64,000 nt of DNA from Bordetella petrii (GTDB taxonomy: Bacteria; Pseudomonadota; Gammaproteobacteria; Burkholderiales; Burkholderiaceae_B), in the NCBI GenBank assembly GCA_017745595.1, contig WMBV01000017.1, forward strand, positions 62,001-126,000. The letters are read 5' to 3'. Position 1 is the first letter of the stretch, and each line of letters starts with the position of its first letter. The position numbers and the translations under genes were made by a program. Positions 8,611 to 18,808 of this stretch are shown piece after piece. Under the pieces are notes generated by a model. It made no database searches, was not told the origin of the DNA, and saw only the letters and a program-made list of their open reading frames with translations.

Positions 8611-9552
8611 ATGACTCCTCCCACGCACCAGACTGGCCCCTTGCGGCACTTCCTGCAGTTCCGGGATTTCTCTCCCGCTGAAATCGCCTATGTGCTCGAC
8701 CGCGCGCGCCTGATCAAAGACAAATTCAAGCGCTACGAGCCCCATATGCCGCTGCACGACCGCACCCTGGCCATGGTGTTCGAGAAAGCCAGCACCCGTA
8801 CCCGCGTCTCGTTCGAGGCCGGCATGTACCAGATGGGCGGCTCGGTCATCAACCTGACGTCGAACGACTCGCAGCTGGGCCGGTCCGAACCCATCGAAGA
8901 CACGGCGCGCGTCATTTCGCGCATGGTCGACATCGTGATGATCCGCACCTTCGAGCAAACCCGCATCGAGCGCTTCGCCTCGCATTCGCGCGTGCCGGTC
9001 ATCAACGGCCTGACTAACGAATATCACCCCTGCCAGATCCTGGCCGATATTTTCACGTATATCGAACATCGCGGCCCCATCGCCGGCAAGACGGTGGCCT
9101 GGATCGGCGATGCCAACAACATGTCGTACACCTGGCTGCAGGCTGCCGAAATGCTGGGCTTCACGCTGCACGTGTCCACCCCGCCCGGCTACGAACTCGA
9201 GCCGGCCCGCGTGGGCACGCCGCCGGCTGGCGTGCTGCGCCAGTTCGACGACCCCATCGAGGCCTGCCGCGGCGCCCATCTGGTCACCACCGATGTCTGG
9301 ACCAGCATGGGCTACGAAGCCGAAAACGACGCCCGCCGCGCCGCGTTCGCCGACTGGTGCGTCGATGCCGAAATGATGGCCGCCGCCGACCCGCAGGCGG
9401 TTTTCATGCACTGCCTGCCCGCCCACCGGGGCGAAGAAGTCACGGGCGAAGTCATCGACGGCCCGCAAAGCGTGGTCTGGGACGAAGCCGAAAACCGCCT
9501 GCACGTCCAGAAGGCCCTGATGGAATTCCTGCTGCTCGGGCGCATAGACTGA
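8611..9552 (+). CDS. argF: Ornithine carbamoyltransferase
   Basis: 313 residues; makes citrulline from ornithine and carbamoyl phosphate in arginine synthesis. The carbamoyl-phosphate loop STRTR is at 61-65, HPCQ at 139-142, and the ornithine/cysteine motif HCLPAHRGEE at 267-276. Start is the ATG at 8611, where family similarity begins; a TTG at 8584 in frame adds nine unlikely residues. It is followed by argG in the same direction after a 245-base spacer with two kinds of palindromes, so the two genes may be separately controlled. Confidence 0.96.
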   Translation: MTPPTHQTGPLRHFLQFRDFSPAEIAYVLDRARLIKDKFKRYEPHMPLHDRTLAMVFEKASTRTRVSFEAGMYQMGGSVINLTSNDSQLGRSEPIEDTARVISRMVDIVMIRTFEQTRIERFASHSRVPVINGLTNEYHPCQILADIFTYIEHRGPIAGKTVAWIGDANNMSYTWLQAAEMLGFTLHVSTPPGYELEPARVGTPPAGVLRQFDDPIEACRGAHLVTTDVWTSMGYEAENDARRAAFADWCVDAEMMAAADPQAVFMHCLPAHRGEEVTGEVIDGPQSVVWDEAENRLHVQKALMEFLLLGRID

Positions 9553-9561
9553 TGGGCTGAT

Positions 9562-9621
9562 CCCCCCGAGGCGCTGCGCGCGTTCCCCCGGGGGCGGCGC
9601 TGGCGGGCCGGCAAAGCCGGC
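9562..9621. repeat. Two GC-rich hairpins after argF
   Basis: A CCCCC/GGGGG stem (9562-9594) is followed by GGCCGGC-AAA-GCCGGC (9606-9621). No T-run follows, so this is terminator-like at best. It could reduce read-through from argF into argG. Confidence 0.45.
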
Positions 9622-9667
9622 TCCGCCGCGTCCCCGATTCGGCCACAGCCGTTTTTCACCGGATATA

Positions 9668-9717
9668 CCAGGTGTCTGACTCCCGCAGGGTGTCAGACAC
9701 CGGAGCCTGACACCTGG
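9668..9717. repeat. Dispersed palindromic repeat, locus 1
   Basis: Unit built from CCAGGTGTCTGAC, a GC core and GTGTCAGACACC, closed by GACACCTGG. The outer arms form a perfect 9-bp inverted repeat. The same unit recurs at 11537, 24940, 28639 and 32435, each time between genes. Confidence 0.75.
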
Positions 9718-9743
9718 CCATCTCCCCGCCGCAAACGCGTTAA

Positions 9744-11135
<1,392 letters not shown>

Positions 11136-11180
11136 GGTTTGTCGTCGTTGTTGCTAGTGTTGTTGAGCTATTGAGGCGTC

Positions 11181-11469
11181 GGTCCGGGCGGCGGGGCATG
11201 GCCCGGGCTTCACGGGACCAGCCTGGCGCCTTCGCGCCAGGCACCGCTTCGTCAACCTCGTCGGCCCTGCGGCCTCCTTCGGTTTCCCTCGCTTGGCCCC
11301 GAGGCGCCCGGGCCATGCCCCGCCACCCGGACCAACTCGCGATGGTCTCACCCCCCACATCGCCGGGACGGCCGGGGCTCTTCGGCTTCGTGGCATTTCC
11401 TGTGTAAAGAAAAAGAGTGTGCAGGGCCGCCTTTGGAAGCCGCCCTGCGCGGCTTCCAAAGGCATTCGG
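11181..11469 (+). repeat. Structured intergenic repeat, copy 1 (hairpin A + hairpin B)
   Basis: Hairpin A has a 28-bp stem, 11181-11208 with 11306-11333, 27 of 28 paired. It encloses a 97-base region with an inner 9-bp hairpin (11221-11242, GCCTGGCGC/GCGCCAGGC). A 95-base linker leads to hairpin B (11429-11463; GCCTTTGGAAGCCG with its complement, 7-base loop). GCAGGGC at 11421-11427 can pair instead with GCCCTGC inside hairpin B. No convincing coding frame covers it. Copy 2 lies inverted at 11645-11933. Confidence 0.75.
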
Positions 11470-11536
11470 CTGAGCGCATGTGCAGCAATCGCCAGGCGTC
11501 GAGGTCTTGGCGCGCCTGATGCCGTTGCAGGATATT

Positions 11537-11572
11537 GCCAGGTGTCTGGCTCCCGCCAGGGTGCCAGACACC
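11537..11572. repeat. Dispersed palindromic repeat, locus 2
   Basis: GCCAGGTGTCTGGC and GTGCCAGACACC arms. This divergent copy of the unit sits in the spacer between the two inverted copies of the larger structured repeat. Confidence 0.65.
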
Positions 11573-11644
11573 GCACTATTGAGATAGCGACTGCACACAT
11601 TGCGTCGGTGCCCGGCACCTTGCCGAGTTTCGCGCCTGCGCAAC

Positions 11645-11933
11645 CCGAATGCCCTTGGAAGCCGCACAGGGCGGCTTCCAAGGGCAGCCCTGTACGATAT
11701 TTTCTTCACACAGGAAATGCCACGAAGCCGAAGAACCCCCGGCCGTGCCGGCGACGGATGAAGTGAACTCAGTGCGAGTCGGGGCGTGGCCGTGAGGTGG
11801 CGGGGGCGCCTCGGGGCCAAGCGAGGGAAACCGAAGGAGGCCGCAGGCCGACGAGGTTGACGAAGCGGTGCCTGGCGCGAAGGCGCCAGGCTGGCCCCGT
11901 GAAGCCCCCGCCACCTCACGGCCACGCCCCGAC
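11645..11933 (-). repeat. Structured intergenic repeat, copy 2 (inverted)
   Basis: Read leftward it matches copy 1 over its whole length. The hairpin A stem is a perfect 30 bp (11904-11933 with 11778-11807) of a different sequence from copy 1, while the enclosed region (11808-11903) is about 97% identical. Hairpin B and the alternative stem are present with paired base changes. The similarity ends at GCATTCGG (11645). Confidence 0.75.
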
Positions 11934-11974
11934 GGCCAGAAGAACACCCACACCCACCGCCAGCAAGGTAGCGT

Positions 11975-13879
11975 TTACAACTCCACCTGCATCCCCATTT
12001 CCACCACCCGGTTGGGCGGGATCTTGAAGAACTTGGTGCTGCGGGTGCCGTTGCGGGCCATGAAGGCGAAGATGCCGCGCCGCCAGCGCTGCATGGCCGG
12101 CCGCCTGGCCGCCACCACGGTCTGGCGCGACAGGTAATACGACGTGCGCATCGGTTCCAGGTCGATCTCGGGATACGCCTCGGCTATCAGCCGCAGTACC
12201 GTGGGCACGTCCGGGTCTTCCTTGAAGCCATAATGCACCACCACCTGCCAGCAGGACGCGCTGATCTTCTCGACCTCGAAGCGCTCGTCCGCCGAAATAT
12301 ACGGCACATCCGCCACGCGTATGGTCAGGAACAGCACGTGCTCGTGCAGCACTTTGTTGTGCTTCAGGTTGTGCAGCAAGGCCGCGGGCACCACGCCGGG
12401 ATTCATCGTCATGAAGATGGCCGTGCCGGGCACCCGCGCCGGCGGATATTCCTCGAGCTGGACCATGAACTCTTTCAGGGGCTGGTGATCGCGGCGCTGC
12501 ATCTCGGCCAGCAGGTGGCGGCCGCGGCGCCATGTCATCATCAGCATGAACACCACGGTGCCCACCAGCAGCGGCAGCCAGCCGCCCTCGTGGATCTTGA
12601 AAACGTTGGCGCTGAACAGCAACAGGTCGACCACCAGCAACACGCCCAGCACCGCCAGCCAGAGCGCGCGGCGCGCGCCCGTGGCGCCGCGCGGCAGCAC
12701 CGAAAACGCCAGGATCGTGGTGACCAGCATGGTGCCCGTCACCGCGAAGCCGTAGGCGGCCGCCAGGTTCTCGGAATTCTGGAACAGCAGCACCAGGATA
12801 AGCACCGCCACCAGCAGCAAGGCATTGACCTGCGGCAGATAGATCTGCCCCTTCTCGGCGGCGGACGTATGCAGGATCTGCATGCGCGGCCAGAAACCCA
12901 GCTGCACGGCCTGGCGCGTGACCGAGTAGGCGCCCGAGATGACCGCCTGCGACGCCACCACCGTGGCGATCGTGGCCAGCACCACCAGCGGCACCAGCCC
13001 CCACTCGGGGGCCATCAGGAAAAACGGATTGCGAATCGCCTGCGGATCGCGCAGCAACAGCGCCCCCTGGCCGAAATAACACAGCACCAGGGCCGGCAGC
13101 ACCATCGAAAACCAGGCGCGCCGGATCGCCGGCCGGCCGAAGTGGCCCATGTCGGCGTAGAGCGCCTCGGCCCCGGTCAGGGCCAGCACCACCGCGCCCA
13201 GCAGCAGGAAGCTGCCCAACGGAAAATCATCGATGAACCGCAAGCCCCATATCGGGTTAAGCGCCTGCAGCACATGCGGCGCCTGCCAGATCTGCCACCC
13301 GCCCAGCACCGCCAGGCTGGCGAACCACAGTGCCATGACGGGCCCGAACAGCTTGCCCATGGCGCCCGTGCCTCGCGACTGAATGGCGAACAGCAGCAGC
13401 AGCACGGCCAGCGACAGCGGCACGATCCAGGCGTCCAGCGTGTGGGACACCACCCCCACCCCCTCGATGGCCGACAGCACCGAAATGGCCGGCGTGATCA
13501 TGCTGTCGCCGTAGAACAGCGACGCGCCGAAAATGCCCAGCACCACCAGCAGCCAGCGGGTCCGGTCTTGCCGGCCCCGCACCGCCAGCTCGAGCAGCGC
13601 CAGCGTGCCGCCCTCGCCGCGGTTGTCGGCCCGCAGCACCAGGGTGACATACTTGAACGACACCACCAACATCAGCAACCAGAACAAGATCGACAGCACG
13701 CCCAGGACATGGGCCGGCTCGAGGTCGGCGAAGCCGACCAGACAGGCGCGCAGCGTATACAGCGGGCTGGTGCCGATGTCGCCGTACACCACGCCCAGCG
13801 CGCCCATGATCAGCGCCGCCTGGGGCGTGGAAGCCTGTCCATGGGTGGCCGCCGCGGCGGCAGAGTGTTGGGAATTCAT
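11975..13879 (-). CDS. kup: Kup-family potassium uptake permease
   Basis: About 634 residues with some twelve hydrophobic segments and a hydrophilic C-terminal domain from about residue 440. The Kup signature GVVYGDIGTSPLYT lies near 26-39. It mediates K+ uptake, probably with protons, at the inner membrane. The ATG at 13879 overlaps the kinase stop (ATGA), which indicates translational coupling and decides the start; upstream in-frame codons would overlap the kinase by about 100 bases. It is third in the operon regulator-kinase-kup, so the two-component pair probably controls it or responds to the same cue. Confidence 0.92.
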   Translation of the reverse strand: MNSQHSAAAAATHGQASTPQAALIMGALGVVYGDIGTSPLYTLRACLVGFADLEPAHVLGVLSILFWLLMLVVSFKYVTLVLRADNRGEGGTLALLELAVRGRQDRTRWLLVVLGIFGASLFYGDSMITPAISVLSAIEGVGVVSHTLDAWIVPLSLAVLLLLFAIQSRGTGAMGKLFGPVMALWFASLAVLGGWQIWQAPHVLQALNPIWGLRFIDDFPLGSFLLLGAVVLALTGAEALYADMGHFGRPAIRRAWFSMVLPALVLCYFGQGALLLRDPQAIRNPFFLMAPEWGLVPLVVLATIATVVASQAVISGAYSVTRQAVQLGFWPRMQILHTSAAEKGQIYLPQVNALLLVAVLILVLLFQNSENLAAAYGFAVTGTMLVTTILAFSVLPRGATGARRALWLAVLGVLLVVDLLLFSANVFKIHEGGWLPLLVGTVVFMLMMTWRRGRHLLAEMQRRDHQPLKEFMVQLEEYPPARVPGTAIFMTMNPGVVPAALLHNLKHNKVLHEHVLFLTIRVADVPYISADERFEVEKISASCWQVVVHYGFKEDPDVPTVLRLIAEAYPEIDLEPMRTSYYLSRQTVVAARRPAMQRWRRGIFAFMARNGTRSTKFFKIPPNRVVEMGMQVEL

Positions 13880-15035
13880 GATGCGCGATCGTGACGGGTC
13901 AGTTGCGCCCCCTTGCGGGGGCCGGGAAACACCACCGACAGGCGAGTGCCGGGATACTCGGGCCGGCTGGTCAGTTTCCACCAGGCGCCATGGGCATGGG
14001 CGATCTCGCGTACGATCGCCAGGCCCAGCCCCGAGCCGCCCGCCGTGCTGCCCGGCGACCGGTAGAAGGCTTCGAATACGCGTTCGCGTTCGTCGGCCGG
14101 GATACCGGGGCCGTCGTCCTCGATCGTCAGCGCGGGCGGATTCACGCCCACGGTCAGCGTAATGCGCCCGGCGCCCTTGCCATAGCGCACGGCGTTGTCG
14201 ATCAGATTACCCAGCAGCTCGTCGAGCAGCAGCGGATCGCCGTCGATCCAGACCGGTTCGTCCGGCGCCACCAGGTCGATCTCGAAATGCGCGGCGCGCG
14301 CGTGCGGAATCCATTCGGCGCCGCTGGCCCGCACCCATTCGCACAGGTCGATGCGCACGAAGCTGTCTTGCGGCCGCGCATTCGGATCGGAACGGGCCAG
14401 CACCAGCAATTGCTGCCCCAGGCGGATCATGCGGTCGCTGACCGCCTTGATGCGCTCGGCGCGCACGCGCACGTCGTCGGGCAAGGGGCGCGCCAGCATC
14501 AGTTCGGATTCCATGCGCAGGCCGCTGAGCGGCGTGCGCAGCTGGTGCGCGGCGTGGCCGATGAAGCGCCGCTGGGCCGCCAGCGAGGCGTCCAGGCGCA
14601 GCAGCAGGTCATTGGTATGGGTGACCAGGGGCTCGATCTCGACCGGCACGCCCGCCACTTCCAGGGGCTGCATATCGTCGATCGAGCGCTGCCGGATCTC
14701 GTCCGACAGGTGGTTGACCGACCGCAGCCCCGAACGCACGCCCTGCACGATGACGCCGGCGAACACCACCACCAGAATGGCCTGCCCCAGCACCATCAGC
14801 CAGAAGAAGTCTTCCAGCATCCAGCCGGCCATGTCGAATTTATGGCTGATGACCCAGGTGGCCAGCAGGTCCAGCGTCACCAGCACCAGGATAGGCGGCA
14901 GCAGCCGCTTGACCAGGTAGCGCGCCAGCGAACCGCGCGGCAGGCGCCAGCGCGCGGAGGAAGCAGTGGACGGGGATTCCGGCATGGTGGCGGGCGCCGG
15001 CCGGGCGATGGTGCGCGCGGGCCGGCCGGGCGTGT

Positions 15036-15039
<4 letters not shown>
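13876..15039 (-). CDS. Sensor histidine kinase, TctE/QseC-like
   Basis: 387 residues with two membrane segments (about 44-66 and 78-100) and almost no periplasmic loop (roughly 10 residues), suggesting it senses within the membrane. A HAMP-like linker runs about 100-150. The H-box GHAAHQLRTPLSGL carries His165 as likely phosphosite, the N-box is NLIDNAVRYG and the G-boxes are DDGPGIP and GGSGLGLAIV. The start overlaps the response-regulator stop by four bases and the end overlaps kup by four bases. The closest family by feel is TctE; the ligand is unknown. Confidence 0.88.
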
Positions 15040-15707
<668 letters not shown>

Positions 15708-15763
15708 CCGGCGATTCTAGCGCGAAGATGGCACGATCGGGTAACCGGGCTGGGGCCCAGGTG

Positions 15764-16285
15764 TCAATTCGCCGGCGCGGGAGCCGCCGGCGCCGGCGCC
15801 GCGGCCGGTCCGTCCGGGTTGGCGGCCGCGCCGCCCGGCGCCGCCGGGTCGGGCGCCGCCGCGCCATTGGGCTGGGGCGTGGTGATGAAGCCGATGCGCG
15901 ACAGCCCGGAACGGCGCGCCGCCGCCATGACCTTGGCCAGCGTCTCGTAACGCGTATTCATGTCGGCGCGGATGCGCAGCTCCGGCTGCGGCTTGGTCTG
16001 CGCCACGGTCAGAAAGCGGTTGGGCAGGTCTTCCATGGCCACCGGCTTCTCGTCCCAGAACAGCGCGCCGGCCGGATCGATGGCCAGGTCCACCGTCTTG
16101 GGCTCTTCCTGCACCTGCTCGGCGCTGACCTGCGGCATGTTAATGCGGATCGAGTGCGCCATCAGCGGTGCGGTGATGATGAAGATCACCAGCAGCACCA
16201 GCATCACGTCGATCAGCGGCACCATGTTGATTTCCGACACGGTGTGGCTGCCCGAGCCTTTGCTGTCGAAGCTGCCGAAAGCCAT
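15764..16285 (-). CDS. exbD: ExbD/TolR-family biopolymer transport protein
   Basis: 173 residues with one N-terminal membrane helix at about 22-42 (NMVPLIDVMLVLLVIFIIT). It carries the conserved aspartate of the proton channel in PLIDVML (Asp26). The periplasmic domain ends in an alanine/proline-rich tail (from about 145), longer than in most ExbD. Its ATG shares a base with the exbB stop (TAATG). Third gene of tonB-exbB-exbD. Confidence 0.93.
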   Translation of the reverse strand: MAFGSFDSKGSGSHTVSEINMVPLIDVMLVLLVIFIITAPLMAHSIRINMPQVSAEQVQEEPKTVDLAIDPAGALFWDEKPVAMEDLPNRFLTVAQTKPQPELRIRADMNTRYETLAKVMAAARRSGLSRIGFITTPQPNGAAAPDPAAPGGAAANPDGPAAAPAPAAPAPAN

Positions 16286-17268
16286 TATTCGGCTCCCCGG
16301 CCGGCCGCGGTGTGGTGCTGGCGGCGCAGCGCGCGCACCTTGCCGTCGGACAGCATGACTTGCTGGCCCGTGCTCAGGAAGGCGAACAGGTCGTGGGCGA
16401 ACGCGTCCAGGCGCGACAGGAACACGCGGTTGCCGCGCACGAAGGCGTTATAGGCCAGCACCGCCGGAATGGCCACCGCCAGGCCCAGGCCGGTCATGAT
16501 CAGGGCCTCGCCCACCGGGCCGGCGATGCGGTTGATGGTGACGCCGTCGGCCAGGCCGATGCCGACCAGGGCGTGATACACGCCCCACACCGTGCCGAAC
16601 AGCCCCACGAACGGCGCCGTGGAGCCCACCGAGGCCAGCACCGTCAGGCCGTTTTCCAGCTTGGCCGTTTCCTCGTCGATGACCTTGCGCATGGTGCGTG
16701 TAACAAACTCGCCATTGGCGCCCGACTCTTCCAGCTTGGTGGCGCCGAACTTGGCGTGGTGCGTTTGCGCGTGCATGGCGTGGCTGGTCAGGTGCGAGAA
16801 CGGGTCGCGCGCGCCGTGCGTGACGATCTCGTTCTCGACCTGCTCCAGCGAGCTGGAATTCCAGAACTTGTTCAGGAAATCGGCCGACCGGCGGCGCATG
16901 CGCACATTGCTGATGAACTTCACCAGGATCAGGTACCAGGTGACCAGGGACATGATGATCAAGATGGCGAACAGCGTCTTGCCGACGAAGTCGCTCTGGG
17001 CCACGAAGTGCAGAAAGCCCATGTCGGCCGGCACGGGCAGCGGCGGCGGCGCCACGGCCGCGGCGGCCTGTTGCGCCGTATCGGCCATCTGCGACAGCGC
17101 CGGCGCGGCCTGGCTCAGGGTGTCGGCGGCCTGCTGCGCCGCCGGCAGCGCTGCGGACGCCGCCGGCGCGGCGGCGGCGCCGGCCGCCGGGGCAGCCGAC
17201 GCGCCGGACGCGGCGGGCGCGGTGCTTGCCTGCGCCACCAGGATGGCGTTATGCATAGCGTTGGACAT
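16285..17268 (-). CDS. exbB: ExbB proton-channel protein with extended Ala/Pro-rich N-terminus
   Basis: 327 residues. A long N-terminal alanine/proline region (about 1-90), partly periplasmic and possibly a signal sequence, precedes the first membrane helix near 104-122. Two further helices near 220-240 and 260-285 contain the MotA/ExbB core (GSTAPFVGLFGTVWG). With ExbD it turns the proton gradient into movement of TonB. It starts one base after the tonB stop. The extension is characteristic of Bordetella-type ExbB. Confidence 0.93.
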   Translation of the reverse strand: MSNAMHNAILVAQASTAPAASGASAAPAAGAAAAPAASAALPAAQQAADTLSQAAPALSQMADTAQQAAAAVAPPPLPVPADMGFLHFVAQSDFVGKTLFAILIIMSLVTWYLILVKFISNVRMRRRSADFLNKFWNSSSLEQVENEIVTHGARDPFSHLTSHAMHAQTHHAKFGATKLEESGANGEFVTRTMRKVIDEETAKLENGLTVLASVGSTAPFVGLFGTVWGVYHALVGIGLADGVTINRIAGPVGEALIMTGLGLAVAIPAVLAYNAFVRGNRVFLSRLDAFAHDLFAFLSTGQQVMLSDGKVRALRRQHHTAAGRGAE

Positions 17269-17269
17269 C

Positions 17270-18100
17270 TCAGTTCCTCATCACGAAATCGAACGGTAAT
17301 TTGGCTTTGGCCGGATACGCCACGCCATTGCGGGTCAGGGGCTTGAAGCGCGCCTTGCGCGCCGCCGTCAGGGCCGACTCGTCCAGCCGGTTATGGCCCG
17401 ACGACTGGGCAATGGATGCGCGCTCGACCAGCCCCTGGGTATTGATTTCCACCAGCACCACCACCCGCCCCTCTTCGCGCAGCCGCTTGGACGTCATGGG
17501 GTAGACCGGCATCGGACGGCGGCCCAGGTACTCGACGGTAGAGACCATGATGGGCTCGTCCGGCGGCGGCCCCTGTACCGGGGCCTGCGTCACCTGCCCG
17601 CCTTCCGGCGCGCCGGAAGGCGGCGCCTGGACCTTGGGCGGCTCGACCGTTTTCTCGATCTTGGGCTTGGGTTTCGGCTTGGGCTTGGGTTTGGGCTTCG
17701 GTTTGGGCTTGGGCTTGGGCGCCGGTTCGGGCGCTTTCTCGATCACTGGCTCCGGCTCGGGTTCGGGCACGGGCTCGATGACGGGTTCCGGTTCGGGTTC
17801 GACGACGGGCTCGGGTTCGGGCTCGGGCTCTATCACCGGTTCGGGTTCGGGTTCGGGCTCGGGTTCAGGCTCGGGCTGCGGCTCGACCGTGGGTTCGGCC
17901 TTGGCGATCTGCGGCACCGGCGCTTCGATCACGCTGACCATCACCGCCTCGGGCTCCAGCAGCTGCGGCGGACTTTCTTCGGGCATCCAGTAGATCGCCG
18001 CGACCACCGCCATGTGCGCGGCCAGTACCGTAAGGCCGGCACCGGCCCGTAAGGCCAGGGAAGACTGCGGACGAGCGGACCAACCGTGTTGAAAAGGCAT
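17270..18100 (-). CDS. tonB: TonB energy transducer
   Basis: 276 residues: N-terminal signal-anchor helix about 19-38; a spacer with Glu-Pro repeats at about 73-118 and Lys-Pro repeats at about 129-147 (negative then positive block); and the C-terminal TonB domain from about 185, with [18 protein letters not shown]. It spans the periplasm and drives TonB-dependent receptors, mostly for siderophores and haem. The Fur-box-like palindrome and TATAAT about 100 bases upstream indicate iron repression of the operon. Confidence 0.94.
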   Translation of the reverse strand: MPFQHGWSARPQSSLALRAGAGLTVLAAHMAVVAAIYWMPEESPPQLLEPEAVMVSVIEAPVPQIAKAEPTVEPQPEPEPEPEPEPEPVIEPEPEPEPVVEPEPEPVIEPVPEPEPEPVIEKAPEPAPKPKPKPKPKPKPKPKPKPKIEKTVEPPKVQAPPSGAPEGGQVTQAPVQGPPPDEPIMVSTVEYLGRRPMPVYPMTSKRLREEGRVVVLVEINTQGLVERASIAQSSGHNRLDESALTAARKARFKPLTRNGVAYPAKAKLPFDFVMRN

Positions 18101-18189
18101 GAATCAGCCGAAAAACATCAATGTCGGCCGGCCGCGCAACCGGCACCACGCCGGGAAACGCCGGGGCCGGCTAATTCCAAGTCCGACAT

Positions 18190-18215
18190 ATTATATTAAA
18201 TGCGAATGATTCGCA
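18190..18215 (-). promoter_or_regulatory. Fur-box-like palindrome and -10 box of tonB-exbB-exbD
   Basis: TGCGAAT-G-ATTCGCA (18201-18215) is a perfect 15-bp palindrome of the kind seen in betaproteobacterial Fur boxes. On the leftward strand a consensus TATAAT lies at 18195-18190, so the palindrome overlaps the -35 and spacer region. No good -35 hexamer is visible. Confidence 0.65.
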
Positions 18216-18242
18216 CATACTTTCTGGATATTCCCGCACCGC

Positions 18243-18545
18243 TCAACCCGCGCCCCGCCCCGCGCGGTCGATGTGGCCCAGGTCGCGTCCCGGATCCAGC
18301 CGGTCGCGCACGCGCTGCTTCAGAACCTTGGCATCGGGGAACCCTGCGTCGATGGCACGGTCCCACAGCACGCTGTCGTTGTAGTGGATGCGGAACACGC
18401 CTCCGGTGCCCGGCGCCAGCACGACGGCGCCCAGGTCGGTGCCGAAGGTCGACAACAGCTCCTGGGCCATCCAGGCGGCGCGCAACAGCCACTGGCATTG
18501 GGTGCAATAAGTAATGGTGATGCGGGGCAGATTCGATTCGATCAT
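18243..18545 (-). CDS. SelT/SelW/SelH-family (Rdx) redox protein
   Basis: 100 residues of the Rdx family with the thioredoxin-like CXXC motif in ITYCTQCQWLLRAAWMAQEL near residue 12. The selenocysteine of animal homologues is an ordinary cysteine here. The ATG at 18545 (MIESN) is preferred because the family begins there; upstream frame is not conserved-looking. Members are thought to act in thiol redox reactions; no substrate is known. It lies back to back with the redox-sensing kinase gene regB, a suggestive but unproven neighbourhood. Confidence 0.82.
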   Translation of the reverse strand: MIESNLPRITITYCTQCQWLLRAAWMAQELLSTFGTDLGAVVLAPGTGGVFRIHYNDSVLWDRAIDAGFPDAKVLKQRVRDRLDPGRDLGHIDRAGRGAG

Positions 18546-18808
18546 GAAAAAACACTCCGAGCCGGCCCCGCGGACACCGCGACCGGGCCTGCCAGGCGTC
18601 AGTATGCGGTGGCCCGCCGCCGGCGTGCAAGCGGGTTTCGCTGCAGCGCAGCACGGCGCGACGATTCGCAATACAATGCGGATATCGCGCCCTGTTTGCG
18701 GGCGCCCGCCTGGCCCCTTGCGCGGCAGGCAACATCCGGCCGCGGGCGCCGCCAGGCGCCTGGCTTACCGGCCGCCCACCGGCCGCGCGCCGGCCTCTGG
18801 TTTTCTTT

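Noticed and set aside
11169-11925. Several open frames in the argG-kup gap
   Set aside because: They run through the inverted repeats in all orientations, have no ribosome sites and give low-complexity Arg/Pro-rich peptides. The palindromic structure explains the sequence better.
17660-17884. Tandem repeat or CRISPR in the tonB region
   Set aside because: These are in-frame codons for Glu-Pro and Lys-Pro repeats of TonB.
18544-18551. TTTTTCAT, the attachment-site octamer of Tn4371
   Set aside because: Only one copy, inside the start of the SelW-like gene and 23 kb from the transfer genes. No element end is near it.
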